In this document: positions 43,171-54,126 of the stretch, in pieces
How the letters are laid out: every line of letters starts with the position of its first letter
Numbering within the stretch: position 1 is the stretch's first letter
Assembly (NCBI RefSeq): GCF_014236655.1
Contig: NZ_JACMYG010000001.1
Span: 248,001 to 312,000, forward strand
From: Pseudomonas kielensis
GTDB lineage: Bacteria; Pseudomonadota; Gammaproteobacteria; Pseudomonadales; Pseudomonadaceae
Length of the DNA: 64,000 nucleotides
Reading direction: 5' to 3'
The notes under the pieces: generated by a model
What the model was told of the DNA's origin: nothing
Seen by the model: only the letters and a program-made list of their open reading frames with translations
Databases searched by the model: none
Made by a program: the position numbers and the translations under genes

Positions 43171-44431
43171 CGATACGGCCCAGCACCAGCTGCAACAGCC
43201 CTGCCAGGATCAGCGCCGGCAGGGTTGCCCCAAGCTCAGGGTAAAGATTGGCCAGCAAGTGATAGGTGACCACCCCGCCCAACCAGGCGCACAGGGCCGA
43301 CCCGCGCAACGCGGCTGAGGTGGCCTGGGCACCGCGCTTGCGCAGGATGAAGTGATCCACCAGTACCACGCCGAACAAGGGCGCGAACACCGAGCCGATC
43401 AGCAGCAGGAAGTTCTGGTACTGGGCCAGTGGCGCCAGCAGGGCGATCAGGGTGCAGATCACACCGATGGCCAATGCCAGGTGCTCGACCTTGAGCCGTG
43501 ACAGGGTCGCGCTGGACACCGCCGCCGAGTGAATGTCGGCAAAGGCGTTTTCCGACTCGTCGAGCAGGATCAACAACAGCGGAATCCCCAGGCCGGCACC
43601 GGCCAGCGCCAACAGCAAGGCATTCACGTCACCGCTGGGGGCAAACGCCAGGGTGTAGGCCACGCCCAGGCTCATCAGCCAGAAGTTACCGATGAAAAAG
43701 CCCAGCGCCGTGCCGCCGAAGACATTCTTCGCGCGCTTGCCGAACCGCGAATAGTCCGCAATCAGCGGCAACCAGGACAGGGGCATGGCGATCGCAATGT
43801 CGAACCCCACGGCAAACGGCATCGATCCATCACCGGCCTGGGCCCACAACGCGGCCAGGTCAGCCTTGGCCAGCAGGTTCCAGGTCAGCCAGATGCATGC
43901 TGCCAGCAATAGCCAGATGCCCCACTTGCGCAGGATCTGCCGCACGAACGTCAGCGGGCCGCTCACCGCCAGCAGGGTCGCCAGGGCGCCGAAGAACAGG
44001 GTCCACATCAGCGGATTGGCCATCAGGCTGCCCTCGCTGAATCCGCGGGCGCCCAGCAAGCTGGCGGCATCGCGCATGACGATGATTTCGAACGAGCCCC
44101 AACCGATCAGTTGCAGCAGGTTGAGCAGCGCCGGCAGGCTTGCGCCCTTGCTGCCCAGGCTCAATTTGAGCGCGGCCATTGACGACAGGCCGGTGTCGCT
44201 GCCGATCACGCCGACGGCCGCCAGCAGCAGCACGCCAACCAGGGTGCCGAGGAAAATCGCCAGCAGCGAACCCGACAGGCCCAGACCCGGTGCGAGCAAG
44301 GCGCCGGTCTGCAGGACCATCAGGCCGATGCCGAGGGAAAACCACAGGGAAAACAGATCACGCCCGCCGAAGACACGTTTGTCGGTCGGCACCGCGATAT
44401 CGGGGGAGTACGTGCTGGGTTGAATGCTCAA
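43139..44431 (-). CDS. cytX: putative hydroxymethylpyrimidine/cytosine transporter CytX
   Basis: This 430-residue NCS1-family (CodB-like) permease has about 12 transmembrane helices. Motifs include GGRDLFSLWFSLGIGLMVLQTG, IGSDTGLSSMAALKLSLG, LLQLIGWGSFEIIVMRDAA and PLIADYSRFG. CytX proteins are found next to thiamine genes and are thought to import the HMP pyrimidine precursor, which the position behind thiC supports. I start it at a TTG at 44431 (SIQPSTYSPD); the frame is open to 44656, but that would cross the thiC terminator hairpin and overlap thiC. Its 3' end overlaps the DUF3298 gene by 32 bases. Confidence 0.82.
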   Translation of the reverse strand: MSIQPSTYSPDIAVPTDKRVFGGRDLFSLWFSLGIGLMVLQTGALLAPGLGLSGSLLAIFLGTLVGVLLLAAVGVIGSDTGLSSMAALKLSLGSKGASLPALLNLLQLIGWGSFEIIVMRDAASLLGARGFSEGSLMANPLMWTLFFGALATLLAVSGPLTFVRQILRKWGIWLLLAACIWLTWNLLAKADLAALWAQAGDGSMPFAVGFDIAIAMPLSWLPLIADYSRFGKRAKNVFGGTALGFFIGNFWLMSLGVAYTLAFAPSGDVNALLLALAGAGLGIPLLLILLDESENAFADIHSAAVSSATLSRLKVEHLALAIGVICTLIALLAPLAQYQNFLLLIGSVFAPLFGVVLVDHFILRKRGAQATSAALRGSALCAWLGGVVTYHLLANLYPELGATLPALILAGLLQLVLGRIVTFGRETARA

Positions 44432-44455
44432 GGGTGTTATCTCGAAGAGGGGCAG

Positions 44456-44541
44456 AAAAAAGCTACGAGCTGCAAGCTGCAAGTTAGAAGCGGTACGCGG
44501 ACAGCTTCTAGCTTGTAGCTTGCCGCTTGCAGCTCGTAGCT
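44456..44541 (-). terminator. large imperfect hairpin with T tract between thiC and cytX
   Basis: The arms 44461-44491 and 44504-44541 are complementary over about 31 bases, with two mismatches and one 7-base bulge (CCGCTTG) in the right arm; the loop is 44492-44503. On the minus strand the hairpin is followed by T6 (44461-44456), so it is an intrinsic terminator directly after the thiC stop. The arms are built from AGCTNNNAGCT-like repeated units (AGCTGCA, AGCTTGT, AGCTCGT). Confidence 0.85.
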
Positions 44542-44546
44542 CGTAG

Positions 44547-46685
<2,139 letters not shown>

Positions 46686-46764
46686 AACCCGGCCAGTCTA
46701 GACATAACCACCCAAGAACGCCAACCCCGGATTAAACAGCGTGATGAATGGCGCAATTGCACGA

Positions 46765-46793
46765 TTGTTGCTCCAGATCACCACCACTACACT
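46765..46793 (+). promoter_or_regulatory. candidate sigma-70 promoter of the TolC-family gene
   Basis: TTGTTG at 46765-46770 and TACACT at 46788-46793 are 17 bases apart, with three and four matches to the consensus hexamers. The predicted transcript would begin near 46800 with an 85-base leader. Weak evidence, by eye. Confidence 0.35.
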
Positions 46794-46885
46794 CGCTACG
46801 CCCTGCCGCGCCTTGACGCTGACGGGCCCGCGCCGTAGCTTGGCGCTCTATTTCTTGTCGCATTTTCACTTCTAGGGATCGCCTC

Positions 46886-48319
46886 ATGCTGCGCAAACTC
46901 TCACTGGCTCTCGCCGTGTCTTGTGCGTCCAATGGAATGGCCTGGGCAGCAGACACGCCCCTGTCGACCAAGACCGACCTGGTCAGCGTCTATCAGGAGG
47001 CAGTCGACAACAACGCCGACCTCGCGGCGGCCCGCGCCCAATATGGCGCGCAAAAGGAAGTCGTGCCCCAGTCGCGCGCCGGCTTGCTGCCGAACCTCTC
47101 CGGTGGTGCGGAAATCGCCAACGTGCGGACCGACATCGACACCCCGGCCGCCATCGCCAACCGCAACGCGCATTTCTACCAGGCCACCCTGGCCCAGCCG
47201 CTGTTCCGCGCCGACCGCTGGTTCCAGTTCCAGGCGGCCAAGGACGTCAACGAACAAGCCGCACTGCAGCTCTCGGCCACCGAGCAGGACCTGATCCTGC
47301 AGACCGCCCAGACCTACTTCAACGTGCTGCGTACCCAGGACAACCTGGCCTCGACCAAAGCCGAAGAAGCCGCCTTCAAGCGCCAACTGGACCAGTCCAA
47401 CGAGCGCTTCGACGTGGGCCTCTCGGACAAGACCGACGTGCTGCAGTCGCAAGCCAGTTATGACACGGCCCGCGCCAACCGGATCCTCGCCCAGCAACAG
47501 GTGGATAACGCGTTCGAGGCCCTGATCACCCTGACCAACCGGCAGTACAACTCGATCCAGGGCATCGTCCACACTTTGCCGATCCTGCCGCCGACGCCCA
47601 ATGACGCCAAGGCCTGGGTCGACACCGCCGCGCAGCAGAACCTCAACCTGCTGGCCAGCAACTACGCGGTCAGCGCGGCCGAGGAAACCCTCAAGCAACG
47701 CAAGGCCGGGCATGCCCCGACCGTCGATGCCGTGGCGCAGTACAAGAAAGGGGACAACGACGCCTTCGGCTTCAGCAACCCAAGTGCGTTCGGCCAGCCC
47801 TACAGTGGCGACGTCACCCAGACCACCGTCGGCCTGCAACTGAACATTCCGATCTACAGCGGCGGCCTGATCAACTCCCAGGTCCGCGAGTCGTATGCCC
47901 GCCTGGACCAGAGCGAGCAACAACGTGAATCGCTGCGCCGCCAGGTGGTGGAGAACACCCGCAACCTGCACCGCGCGGTCAACAGCGATGTCGAGCAGGT
48001 GCAAGCGCGCCGCCAGTCGATCATCTCCAACCAGAGCGCGGTGGAAGCCACTGAAATCGGTTATCAGGTGGGGACACGCAATATCGTCGACGTGCTCGAC
48101 GCCCAGCGCCAGCTGTACACCTCGGTGCGCAACTACAACAACAGCCGCTACGACTACATCCTCGACAACCTGCGCCTGAAACAGGCGGCCGGCACCCTGA
48201 GCCCGGGCGACCTGCAAGACCTCAAGCGCTACCTCAAGGCCGACTACAACCCGGACAAGGACTTCCTGCCCCCGGACCTGGCCAAGGCTGCGGCCGAGCA
48301 GTTGAAAGCCCGGCCTTGA
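46886..48319 (+). CDS. tolC: TolC-family outer-membrane channel protein
   Basis: This 477-residue protein has a signal peptide (cleavage near AWAA, residue 22) and the two-repeat outer-membrane efflux domain: DLVSVYQEAVDNNADL at the start, RTQDNLASTKAEEAAFKRQLDQSNERFDVGLSDKTDVLQ, and in the second half YQVGTRNIVDVLDAQRQLY. These are the hallmark helices of TolC rather than of OprM-type lipoproteins, and no lipobox is present. It would serve type I secretion or tripartite efflux pumps. The location next to thiC and upstream of waaA matches PAO1 PA4974. Confidence 0.9.
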   Translation: MLRKLSLALAVSCASNGMAWAADTPLSTKTDLVSVYQEAVDNNADLAAARAQYGAQKEVVPQSRAGLLPNLSGGAEIANVRTDIDTPAAIANRNAHFYQATLAQPLFRADRWFQFQAAKDVNEQAALQLSATEQDLILQTAQTYFNVLRTQDNLASTKAEEAAFKRQLDQSNERFDVGLSDKTDVLQSQASYDTARANRILAQQQVDNAFEALITLTNRQYNSIQGIVHTLPILPPTPNDAKAWVDTAAQQNLNLLASNYAVSAAEETLKQRKAGHAPTVDAVAQYKKGDNDAFGFSNPSAFGQPYSGDVTQTTVGLQLNIPIYSGGLINSQVRESYARLDQSEQQRESLRRQVVENTRNLHRAVNSDVEQVQARRQSIISNQSAVEATEIGYQVGTRNIVDVLDAQRQLYTSVRNYNNSRYDYILDNLRLKQAAGTLSPGDLQDLKRYLKADYNPDKDFLPPDLAKAAAEQLKARP

Positions 48320-48332
48320 GCTAGCACTCAAA

Positions 48333-48370
48333 CCCTTGTAGGAGCGCCGCCCGGCCCGCTCCCACAAGGG
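48333..48370. repeat. REP-like inverted repeat between convergent tolC-family gene and waaA
   Basis: CCCTTGTAGGAGCG and CGCTCCCACAAGGG form 14-base arms with one mismatch around a 10-base loop. It lies 14 bases after the tolC stop and 12 bases from the waaA stop, well placed as a bidirectional transcript end. Confidence 0.75.
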
Positions 48371-48381
48371 GCTCGGTGTAT

Positions 48382-49662
48382 TCAGGACCTATCGAGCAAG
48401 CGCCCCAACCCATCCAGCAAACGCTGCAAGGCGCCCTGGTTGGCGCGCATCACGGTCAGCCCGGCCTCGGCCATTTGCTGCGCATCGCGGGGCAGTTCGA
48501 ACAGGCGCTGCACGGCCACCGCCAGTCCGTGGGCGTCCTCCACTTCCTGCAGGGCCTTGGCATTGCGCATCAACGCTGCGATCTCGAGGAAGTTGAACAG
48601 GTGCGGGCCACTGAGTACCGGCTTGGCCAATGCCGCCGGCTCCAGCAGGTTATGCCCGCCGTTCGGCACCAGGCTGCCACCGACAAACGCGCTGTCCGCC
48701 AGGGCATAGAGAAACAACAGTTCACCCATGGTATCGCCGAGCAGCACCGAGGTAGCGGCGCTGACCGCTGCCCCGCTGGAGCGACGGACCGTGTTGAATC
48801 CCTGTTGCTGACACAGCTCGAACACCGAGTTGAAGCGCTCCGGATGACGTGGCACCAGAATCAGCAATGCGTCCGGATGGCTGGCGAGCAACTGCCGATG
48901 AGCTGCCAGCACGACCTCGTCTTCACCCTCGTGGGTGCTCGCGGCGATCCACACCGGCCGCTGGGTCGCCTGCCATTGCTCGCGCAAATCACTGGCACGT
49001 TGCAGCAAGCTGGGGTCGATACTCAGGTCGAATTTGATCGAACCCGTCACCTCGACCGTTTCCGCCCGCGCGCCCAGTGCCCGGAAGCGCTCGGCTTCGG
49101 CTTCGGTCTGCACCGCAAACAGGCTCATTTCGGCGAGCATCGGCTGTGTCAGGTTGCGAAAACGCCCGTAGCCCTTGGCCGAGCGTTCGGAGAGCCGGGC
49201 ATTGGCCAGCGCCACGGGAATCCCGCGCTTGGCGCATTGATGGATGTGGTTGGGCCACAACTCGGTTTCCATGATCACCGCCAGCTTGGGCTGGACCCGG
49301 TCGAGAAAACGCGCGGCGGCACAGGGCAAGTCGTACGGCAGGTAGCAGTGCTGGATTCGCGGTTGATTGGCAAACAGCGCCTGGATTCGCTCCGAGCCGG
49401 TCGGCGTCATGCAGGTGACGGTAATCGGCAGCTGTGGATAACGTTCCAGCAGCGCCCGAATCATCGGCGCGGCGGCAATGCTTTCGCCCACCGACACGGC
49501 ATGCACCCAGATCCCGCCGGGCGCCATCGGCGGCAGGCCGATGGAAAATCGCTCGCCGATACGCTTGGCGTAGGCTGGCGCCTTGCGCGAGCGAAGCCAC
49601 AGCCGAATCGCCACCAACGGCAGCCCCAGGTAAAACAATGCGGTATAGAGGGTTCTGTTCAT
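48382..49662 (-). CDS. waaA: 3-deoxy-D-manno-octulosonic acid transferase WaaA
   Basis: WaaA adds Kdo residues to lipid IVA at the cytoplasmic face of the inner membrane. The 426-residue protein starts at the ATG at 49662 (MNRTLYTAL). It has an N-terminal membrane anchor (about 4-22), the conserved GIWVHAVSVGESIAAAPMIRAL with the catalytic glutamate, and METELWPN. The C-terminal donor-binding motifs include STHEGEDE, LILVPRHPERF and GGHNLLEPAALAKPVL. The frame is open to 49731, but that would overlap the LysR gene. It corresponds to PAO1 PA4988. Confidence 0.96.
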   Translation of the reverse strand: MNRTLYTALFYLGLPLVAIRLWLRSRKAPAYAKRIGERFSIGLPPMAPGGIWVHAVSVGESIAAAPMIRALLERYPQLPITVTCMTPTGSERIQALFANQPRIQHCYLPYDLPCAAARFLDRVQPKLAVIMETELWPNHIHQCAKRGIPVALANARLSERSAKGYGRFRNLTQPMLAEMSLFAVQTEAEAERFRALGARAETVEVTGSIKFDLSIDPSLLQRASDLREQWQATQRPVWIAASTHEGEDEVVLAAHRQLLASHPDALLILVPRHPERFNSVFELCQQQGFNTVRRSSGAAVSAATSVLLGDTMGELLFLYALADSAFVGGSLVPNGGHNLLEPAALAKPVLSGPHLFNFLEIAALMRNAKALQEVEDAHGLAVAVQRLFELPRDAQQMAEAGLTVMRANQGALQRLLDGLGRLLDRS

Positions 49663-49685
49663 GGGGGCGGAGTTTATCGGCTTTT

Positions 49686-50576
49686 TCAGCCAATCGCCTG
49701 CAACTGCACGGCAAAACGTTCGGCCAGCCAACGTGCCGCCGGCCCCAGCGTCTCATCGCGGCGCCAGACCAGTTCCACCACCAGCGCCGGCGGGGTCCAC
49801 TCGCTGACCAACTCGACCATCTGCCCCTGGTAAGCGGGGTACTGCACCACGTGCCGGGGCAACCAGCCCCAGCCCAGACCACGCATCAGCCACTCCGCCA
49901 GCACGTAGAAGCTGTCGGCGCGCCAGACCTGCGGACTGGCCTGTTCACTGCCGGGGTAGACGCTGGAGTGGGTGGCCATCAACAGTTGCCGGTGCTGGGC
50001 CATTTGCTGGCAATTGACCTGGCCGCCCGCCGCCAGCGGGTGCCCCACGCCACACACGGTGACCATCTCGACACTGCCCAGCACTCGGCGCTCCAGCGCT
50101 TCAGGGATCTGCTCGTGATAAAACAGCAGGCCCAGGTCGGCCTGGCGCTGCACCAGTTTGCGCGCCACATCGCCCTGGGCGGCACTGGCCAGTTGCACCT
50201 CCAGGCTGGGGAATTGCTCGGCCAGCGCTTCCAGGCTGTCGAGCACCGGCTGGTAAGGCATTGCCTCGTCCTGGGCCAGGCGCAGGCGCGCCTCCTGGCC
50301 ACGCATCAAGGCCTGCGCCCGACCGTTGAGGCGCTCGCACTGGCGCAACACTTCCCGCGCCTCTTCCAGCAAGGCGCTGCCGGCCTCGGTCAGCCGTGGC
50401 TGGCGGCCGCTGCTACGCTCGAACAGGCTGACACCCAAGTCCGCCTCCAGCAGCGCAATCGAACTGCTGACCGCCGACTGCGCCTTGCGCTGGTCGCGGG
50501 CCACGGCGGAAAACGAACGCTGCTCGGCGACGCTGACGAACAACTGCATCTGTTCCAGGTTCCACTGAATACTCAT
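49686..50576 (-). CDS. LysR family transcriptional regulator
   Basis: This 296-residue regulator has an N-terminal winged helix-turn-helix (NLEQMQLFVSVAEQRSFSAVARDQRKAQSAVSSSIALLE, about 6-45) and a LysR substrate-binding domain thereafter. The start is the ATG at 50576 behind GATGGG; ATGs at 50588 and 50594 are possible. It is divergent from the SMR efflux gene with a 103-base gap, so regulation of that gene and of the oxidoreductase genes behind it is a natural guess. The gap contains ATACCTATCTGATG-type AT-rich sequence on the minus strand that could hold the operator. The ligand is unknown. Confidence 0.9.
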   Translation of the reverse strand: MSIQWNLEQMQLFVSVAEQRSFSAVARDQRKAQSAVSSSIALLEADLGVSLFERSSGRQPRLTEAGSALLEEAREVLRQCERLNGRAQALMRGQEARLRLAQDEAMPYQPVLDSLEALAEQFPSLEVQLASAAQGDVARKLVQRQADLGLLFYHEQIPEALERRVLGSVEMVTVCGVGHPLAAGGQVNCQQMAQHRQLLMATHSSVYPGSEQASPQVWRADSFYVLAEWLMRGLGWGWLPRHVVQYPAYQGQMVELVSEWTPPALVVELVWRRDETLGPAARWLAERFAVQLQAIG

Positions 50577-50679
50577 GCTGCAACCCATCTTCACATCAGA
50601 TAGGTAATGACTTTACCGCATCTGAGGAAACACTAGAATGCCGACCTCAGAAAGCAGCACTTCATACGAGGATTGACCC

Positions 50680-51012
50680 ATGACCGCCTACTACTACCTG
50701 GCCATCGCCATCTGCGCCGAAGTGATTGCCACTGTTTCGATGAAAGCGGTCAAAGGCTTCAGCACGCCCCTGCCCCTGACACTGGTGATCGTCGGCTACG
50801 GCATCGCCTTCTGGATGCTGACCCTAGTGGTGCGCACCGTTCCCGTAGGCGTGGCGTATGCGGTGTGGGCCGGCATGGGCATCGTGATGGTCAGCGTCGC
50901 CGCGTTGTTCATCTACGGGCAGAAGCTCGATGTTCCGGCCATGCTGGGCATGGCGCTGATCGTGCTGGGGGTGGTGGTGATCCAGCTGTTCTCGAAAACG
51001 GCCGGGCACTGA
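50680..51012 (+). CDS. SMR family multidrug efflux protein (EmrE/QacE-like)
   Basis: This 110-residue four-helix membrane protein pumps cationic compounds such as quaternary ammonium in exchange for protons. It has E14 in ICAEVIAT, and Y40, Y60 and W63, the same positions that form the binding site in EmrE. The GMGIVMV and GVVVIQLFS segments are typical of helices 3 and 4. It is divergent from the LysR gene and is followed after 76 bases by the FAD oxidoreductase gene. It corresponds to PAO1 PA4990. Confidence 0.93.
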   Translation: MTAYYYLAIAICAEVIATVSMKAVKGFSTPLPLTLVIVGYGIAFWMLTLVVRTVPVGVAYAVWAGMGIVMVSVAALFIYGQKLDVPAMLGMALIVLGVVVIQLFSKTAGH

Positions 51013-51088
51013 GCCACGGCAGCGGCTACATAGCGCTCGGCATGAATCTGTATACTGCGCCCCTCGTCTTGAACACTGAGGTCGCCGC

Positions 51089-52264
51089 ATGCCATCCGTT
51101 ATTTCCACCGACGTACTGATTGTCGGCGCTGGGGTTGCCGGGCTCTGGCTGAATGCACGCCTGCGCCGCCAGGGGTTTTCCACCGTGCTGGTGGAGAGCG
51201 CCAGCCTCGGCGGCGGGCAGAGTGTCAAATCCCAGGGCATCATCCATGGCGGCGCCAAGTACGCGCTGCATGGCGCCCTGACAGGCGCCTCGGAAGCCAT
51301 CGCCGACATGCCCCGCCGCTGGCGCGAGGCCCTGGCCGGTGATGGCGAGCTGGACCTGACTGGCGTGCGCCTGCTCTCCGAAGCCCATTACCTGTGGTCC
51401 CCCGGCACCCTGGCCGGCAACCTCACCAGCTTCTTCGCCAGCAAAGCCGTGCGCGGGCGGGTCGACCAGGTCAAGGGCGAGCAATTGCCGCCGGCCCTGC
51501 AAGACAAACGCTTCAAGGGCAAGGTCTATCGCCTGGCCGAACTGGTGATCGATGTACCGAGCCTGATCAGCCGCCTGGCGCAACTGGCCGGTGACGGCTT
51601 GCTGGCTGCACAGCAGATCGAGCCGTTGCTGGAGAATGACCAGTTGGTCGGCCTGCAGGTCGACGGGCGGGAAATCCGCGCGCAACGCATCGTCCTCAGC
51701 GCCGGCGCCGGCAATGCCGACCTCCTCGCCGCCCTGGGCCTCAGCCAGCCAGCCATGCAATGCCGGCCGCTGCACATGGTCCTGGTCAAAGGCCCGAGCC
51801 TCAAGCCGCTGTACGCCCATTGCCTGGGCGGCGGGCCAAAACCGCGGATTACCGTCACCACCCATCCGGCAGCTGATGGCCAATGGGTCTGGTACCTGGG
51901 CGGCGATATCGCGGAAGCCGAAGGGGTGGCGCGCGAACCCGCTGCGCAAATCGCCGCCGCGCAAAAAGAACTCGGGCAGTTGCTGCCGTGGATCGACCTC
52001 AGCCAGGCCCAGTGGGCAACCTTGCGCGTCGATCGCGCCGAGCCTCAGCAGTCAGGCCTGAGCCGTCCCGACAACGCCTTCCTCGCCGAGCAGGACCGCC
52101 TGCTGGTGGGCTGGCCGACCAAGCTGGCACTGGCCCCGGACTTTGCTGACCGGGTAATCGCCGCCCTGCAGCGCGATGGTATCCAGCCGAGCCACCCGGC
52201 GCCCCTGCCCGACTTGCCCAAACCACCAATGGCAGTACCGGCCTGGGAGCAACTGCTGCCATGA
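51089..52264 (+). CDS. FAD-dependent oxidoreductase (DAO family)
   Basis: This 391-residue protein has an N-terminal FAD-binding Rossmann motif VLIVGAGVAGLWLNARLRRQG with the GxGxxG pattern. SQGIIHGGAKYAL, characteristic of glycerol-3-phosphate dehydrogenase/D-amino-acid oxidase relatives, follows. A second dinucleotide-contact segment QRIVLSAGAGNADLL appears near 205-218. The substrate is not known. It is coupled to an aldo/keto reductase gene by a 4-base ATGA overlap, suggesting a shared pathway. The pair corresponds to PAO1 PA4991-PA4992. Confidence 0.85.
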   Translation: MPSVISTDVLIVGAGVAGLWLNARLRRQGFSTVLVESASLGGGQSVKSQGIIHGGAKYALHGALTGASEAIADMPRRWREALAGDGELDLTGVRLLSEAHYLWSPGTLAGNLTSFFASKAVRGRVDQVKGEQLPPALQDKRFKGKVYRLAELVIDVPSLISRLAQLAGDGLLAAQQIEPLLENDQLVGLQVDGREIRAQRIVLSAGAGNADLLAALGLSQPAMQCRPLHMVLVKGPSLKPLYAHCLGGGPKPRITVTTHPAADGQWVWYLGGDIAEAEGVAREPAAQIAAAQKELGQLLPWIDLSQAQWATLRVDRAEPQQSGLSRPDNAFLAEQDRLLVGWPTKLALAPDFADRVIAALQRDGIQPSHPAPLPDLPKPPMAVPAWEQLLP

Positions 52265-53073
52265 GCCAGGCCACTCTGCACGATTTGCACCGCCCGCTGG
52301 GCAGCACCGGCCTGCAGGTATCGCCGCTGGGCCTGGGCACCGTAAAACTCGGTCGTGATCAAGGGGTGAAGTACCCCAACGGTTTCCAGATTCCGGACGA
52401 CGACGAAGCGCGCATGCTGCTCAAGCTGACCCGCGACCTGGGCATCAACCTGATCGACACCGCCCCTGCCTATGGCCGCAGCGAAGAACGCCTCGGCCCG
52501 CTGCTGCGTGGCCAACGCCAGGACTGGGTGATTGTCAGCAAGGTCGGCGAAGAGTTCGCCGATGGCCAGTCCCGCCACGACTTCAGCGCCGCCCATACCC
52601 GTTTCTCGATCGAGCGCAGCTTGCAACGTCTGGAAACGGATTTTATTGACCTGGTGCTGGTGCACTCGGACGGCAACGACCTGGCAATCCTTAACGACAG
52701 CGAGGTCTACCAGACCCTCGCCGCGCTCAAGGCCGAGGGCAAGATTCGCGGTTTCGGCTTTTCCGGAAAAACCGTCGAAGGCGGTCTGAAGGCTCTGGAA
52801 CAGGGCGATTGCGCCATGGTCACCTACAACCTCAACGAACAGGCCGAGCGACCGGTGATCGACTACGCTGCTGCCCACGGCAAAGCGATCCTGGTGAAAA
52901 AAGCCTTGGCCAGCGGTCACGTGTGCCTCAGTCCAGGGGTGGACCCGGTGCGTGCCAGCTTCGAGTTGTTGTTTGCCCAACCCGGGGTTGCCAGTGCTAT
53001 TGTCGGGACCATCAATCCGCTGCACCTCGCCCACAATGTGGCGACCGTTGCTCAAGTCCTAGCCAGTCGTTGA
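52261..53073 (+). CDS. aldo/keto reductase family protein
   Basis: This 270-residue (beta/alpha)8-barrel NADPH-dependent oxidoreductase has RPLGSTGLQVSPLGLGTVKLG at the start, INLIDTAPAYGRSEERLG with the catalytic aspartate and tyrosine, VIVSKVGEEF with the lysine, and LVLVHSDGND with the histidine. C-terminal GVASAIVGTINPLHL fits the cofactor-binding loop. It is somewhat short for the family but complete. Its start overlaps the FAD oxidoreductase stop by 4 bases. Substrate unknown. Confidence 0.9.
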   Translation: MSQATLHDLHRPLGSTGLQVSPLGLGTVKLGRDQGVKYPNGFQIPDDDEARMLLKLTRDLGINLIDTAPAYGRSEERLGPLLRGQRQDWVIVSKVGEEFADGQSRHDFSAAHTRFSIERSLQRLETDFIDLVLVHSDGNDLAILNDSEVYQTLAALKAEGKIRGFGFSGKTVEGGLKALEQGDCAMVTYNLNEQAERPVIDYAAAHGKAILVKKALASGHVCLSPGVDPVRASFELLFAQPGVASAIVGTINPLHLAHNVATVAQVLASR

Positions 53074-53116
53074 ACCGCCGCCGAGGCGGCCGACCCCGAC
53101 GCAAGAAGGAGCCGAC

Positions 53117-54082
53117 ATGCCGCGAACGCTCATAAGAAAGAACCCCAGCAACTTCAAGACCCTGCCGTTGTACGTCGAAGCGACTCCCGAAGGCCTGAGC
53201 TACCAGAGCGTCGGGATGCCGCTCAACTTCTCCCAGACCCTGCAGCGTCGACGCCCGGTCACGGTGGCCAATGCCGAACACTTTGCCCTGGAGTTGGCCA
53301 ACCTCGGCGTGTCAGTGCGCCTGACGCTGCACTGGCAGAATCGCGACTATTGGGTGTTGGTGCGCCAGCGCCGTCAGGACCGTGGCGATGTGGTGCTCAA
53401 GCTGATTTCCGGCTACGTGCCGGCCCACGAGCTGAATTTGCCGCTGCACACGGCGATTCAGGAGATCGCCGAAGAATGCCTGCTGGAAACCCCGGAAGGC
53501 TGGCTTGGCGGTCGGTTCAACGACACCTGGCTGCCCGCGCCCTACGCCAGCGCCCTGCATTACCGCGAGGCCATGCCGTTTCGCCTGACCCCGGAGTCGG
53601 GCGCGGCCCGTCCGGTGCGCTGCGCCAACCTGCAATTGATCGAGCGCCCACGGGCCTACGTGCACCTGCCCACGGCGTCGCTGCAGCTGATTTACGATCT
53701 GCGCCTGGATGTGCCCAAGGAAGCCAAGTCCCTGAGCCTGTTCCATGTCGACGAGCGCCTGGAAGGCGATCAGTTGGTCGCCCGCCTGGATCGCAAGCGC
53801 CCGGACCTGTACCTGATGCCCCTCAAGGACGGTCAGCCGCTGCCCGAGCTCTATACCCTGAAAAAGGATCAGTTGTACCCGGCAAGCACGCGCGGCCTGT
53901 ACCTGGCCGAGAGTTTTGCCCGGCAGGAAGGCTGGCTGGTACGCGATGAGCGAATCAAATGGAAGGACTGGCTCAAGCAACAAGGCTTGTGCCAGCCAGG
54001 CAAGCCGTCAGGCTTGAGCCGCCTGACCGGCAAGGCCAGGCAACTGCTGAAGAAAATCGTGCCGCGCAAGGCGACCCGATAA
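53117..54082 (+). CDS. conserved protein with Nudix-like region
   Basis: This 321-residue cytosolic protein is not firmly assigned. Residues about 70-150 look like a Nudix fold: VRLTLHWQNRDYWVLVRQRR, then VLKLISGYVPAHE, then HTAIQEIAEECLLETPEGW. The last recalls the REUxEExGU helix, but with Q for R and L for G and with altered spacing, so catalysis is doubtful. The C-terminal third has KLKKIVP-like basic residues. Genomes sometimes label such proteins 'metal ABC transporter ATPase', which nothing in the sequence supports (no Walker motifs). It lies between the aldo/keto reductase gene and convergent hldE. Confidence 0.6.
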   Translation: MPRTLIRKNPSNFKTLPLYVEATPEGLSYQSVGMPLNFSQTLQRRRPVTVANAEHFALELANLGVSVRLTLHWQNRDYWVLVRQRRQDRGDVVLKLISGYVPAHELNLPLHTAIQEIAEECLLETPEGWLGGRFNDTWLPAPYASALHYREAMPFRLTPESGAARPVRCANLQLIERPRAYVHLPTASLQLIYDLRLDVPKEAKSLSLFHVDERLEGDQLVARLDRKRPDLYLMPLKDGQPLPELYTLKKDQLYPASTRGLYLAESFARQEGWLVRDERIKWKDWLKQQGLCQPGKPSGLSRLTGKARQLLKKIVPRKATR

Positions 54083-54126
54083 ACGCGGGCGGGAGCGAGG
54101 GAGCAAGCCCTCGCACCGGCTCACCC

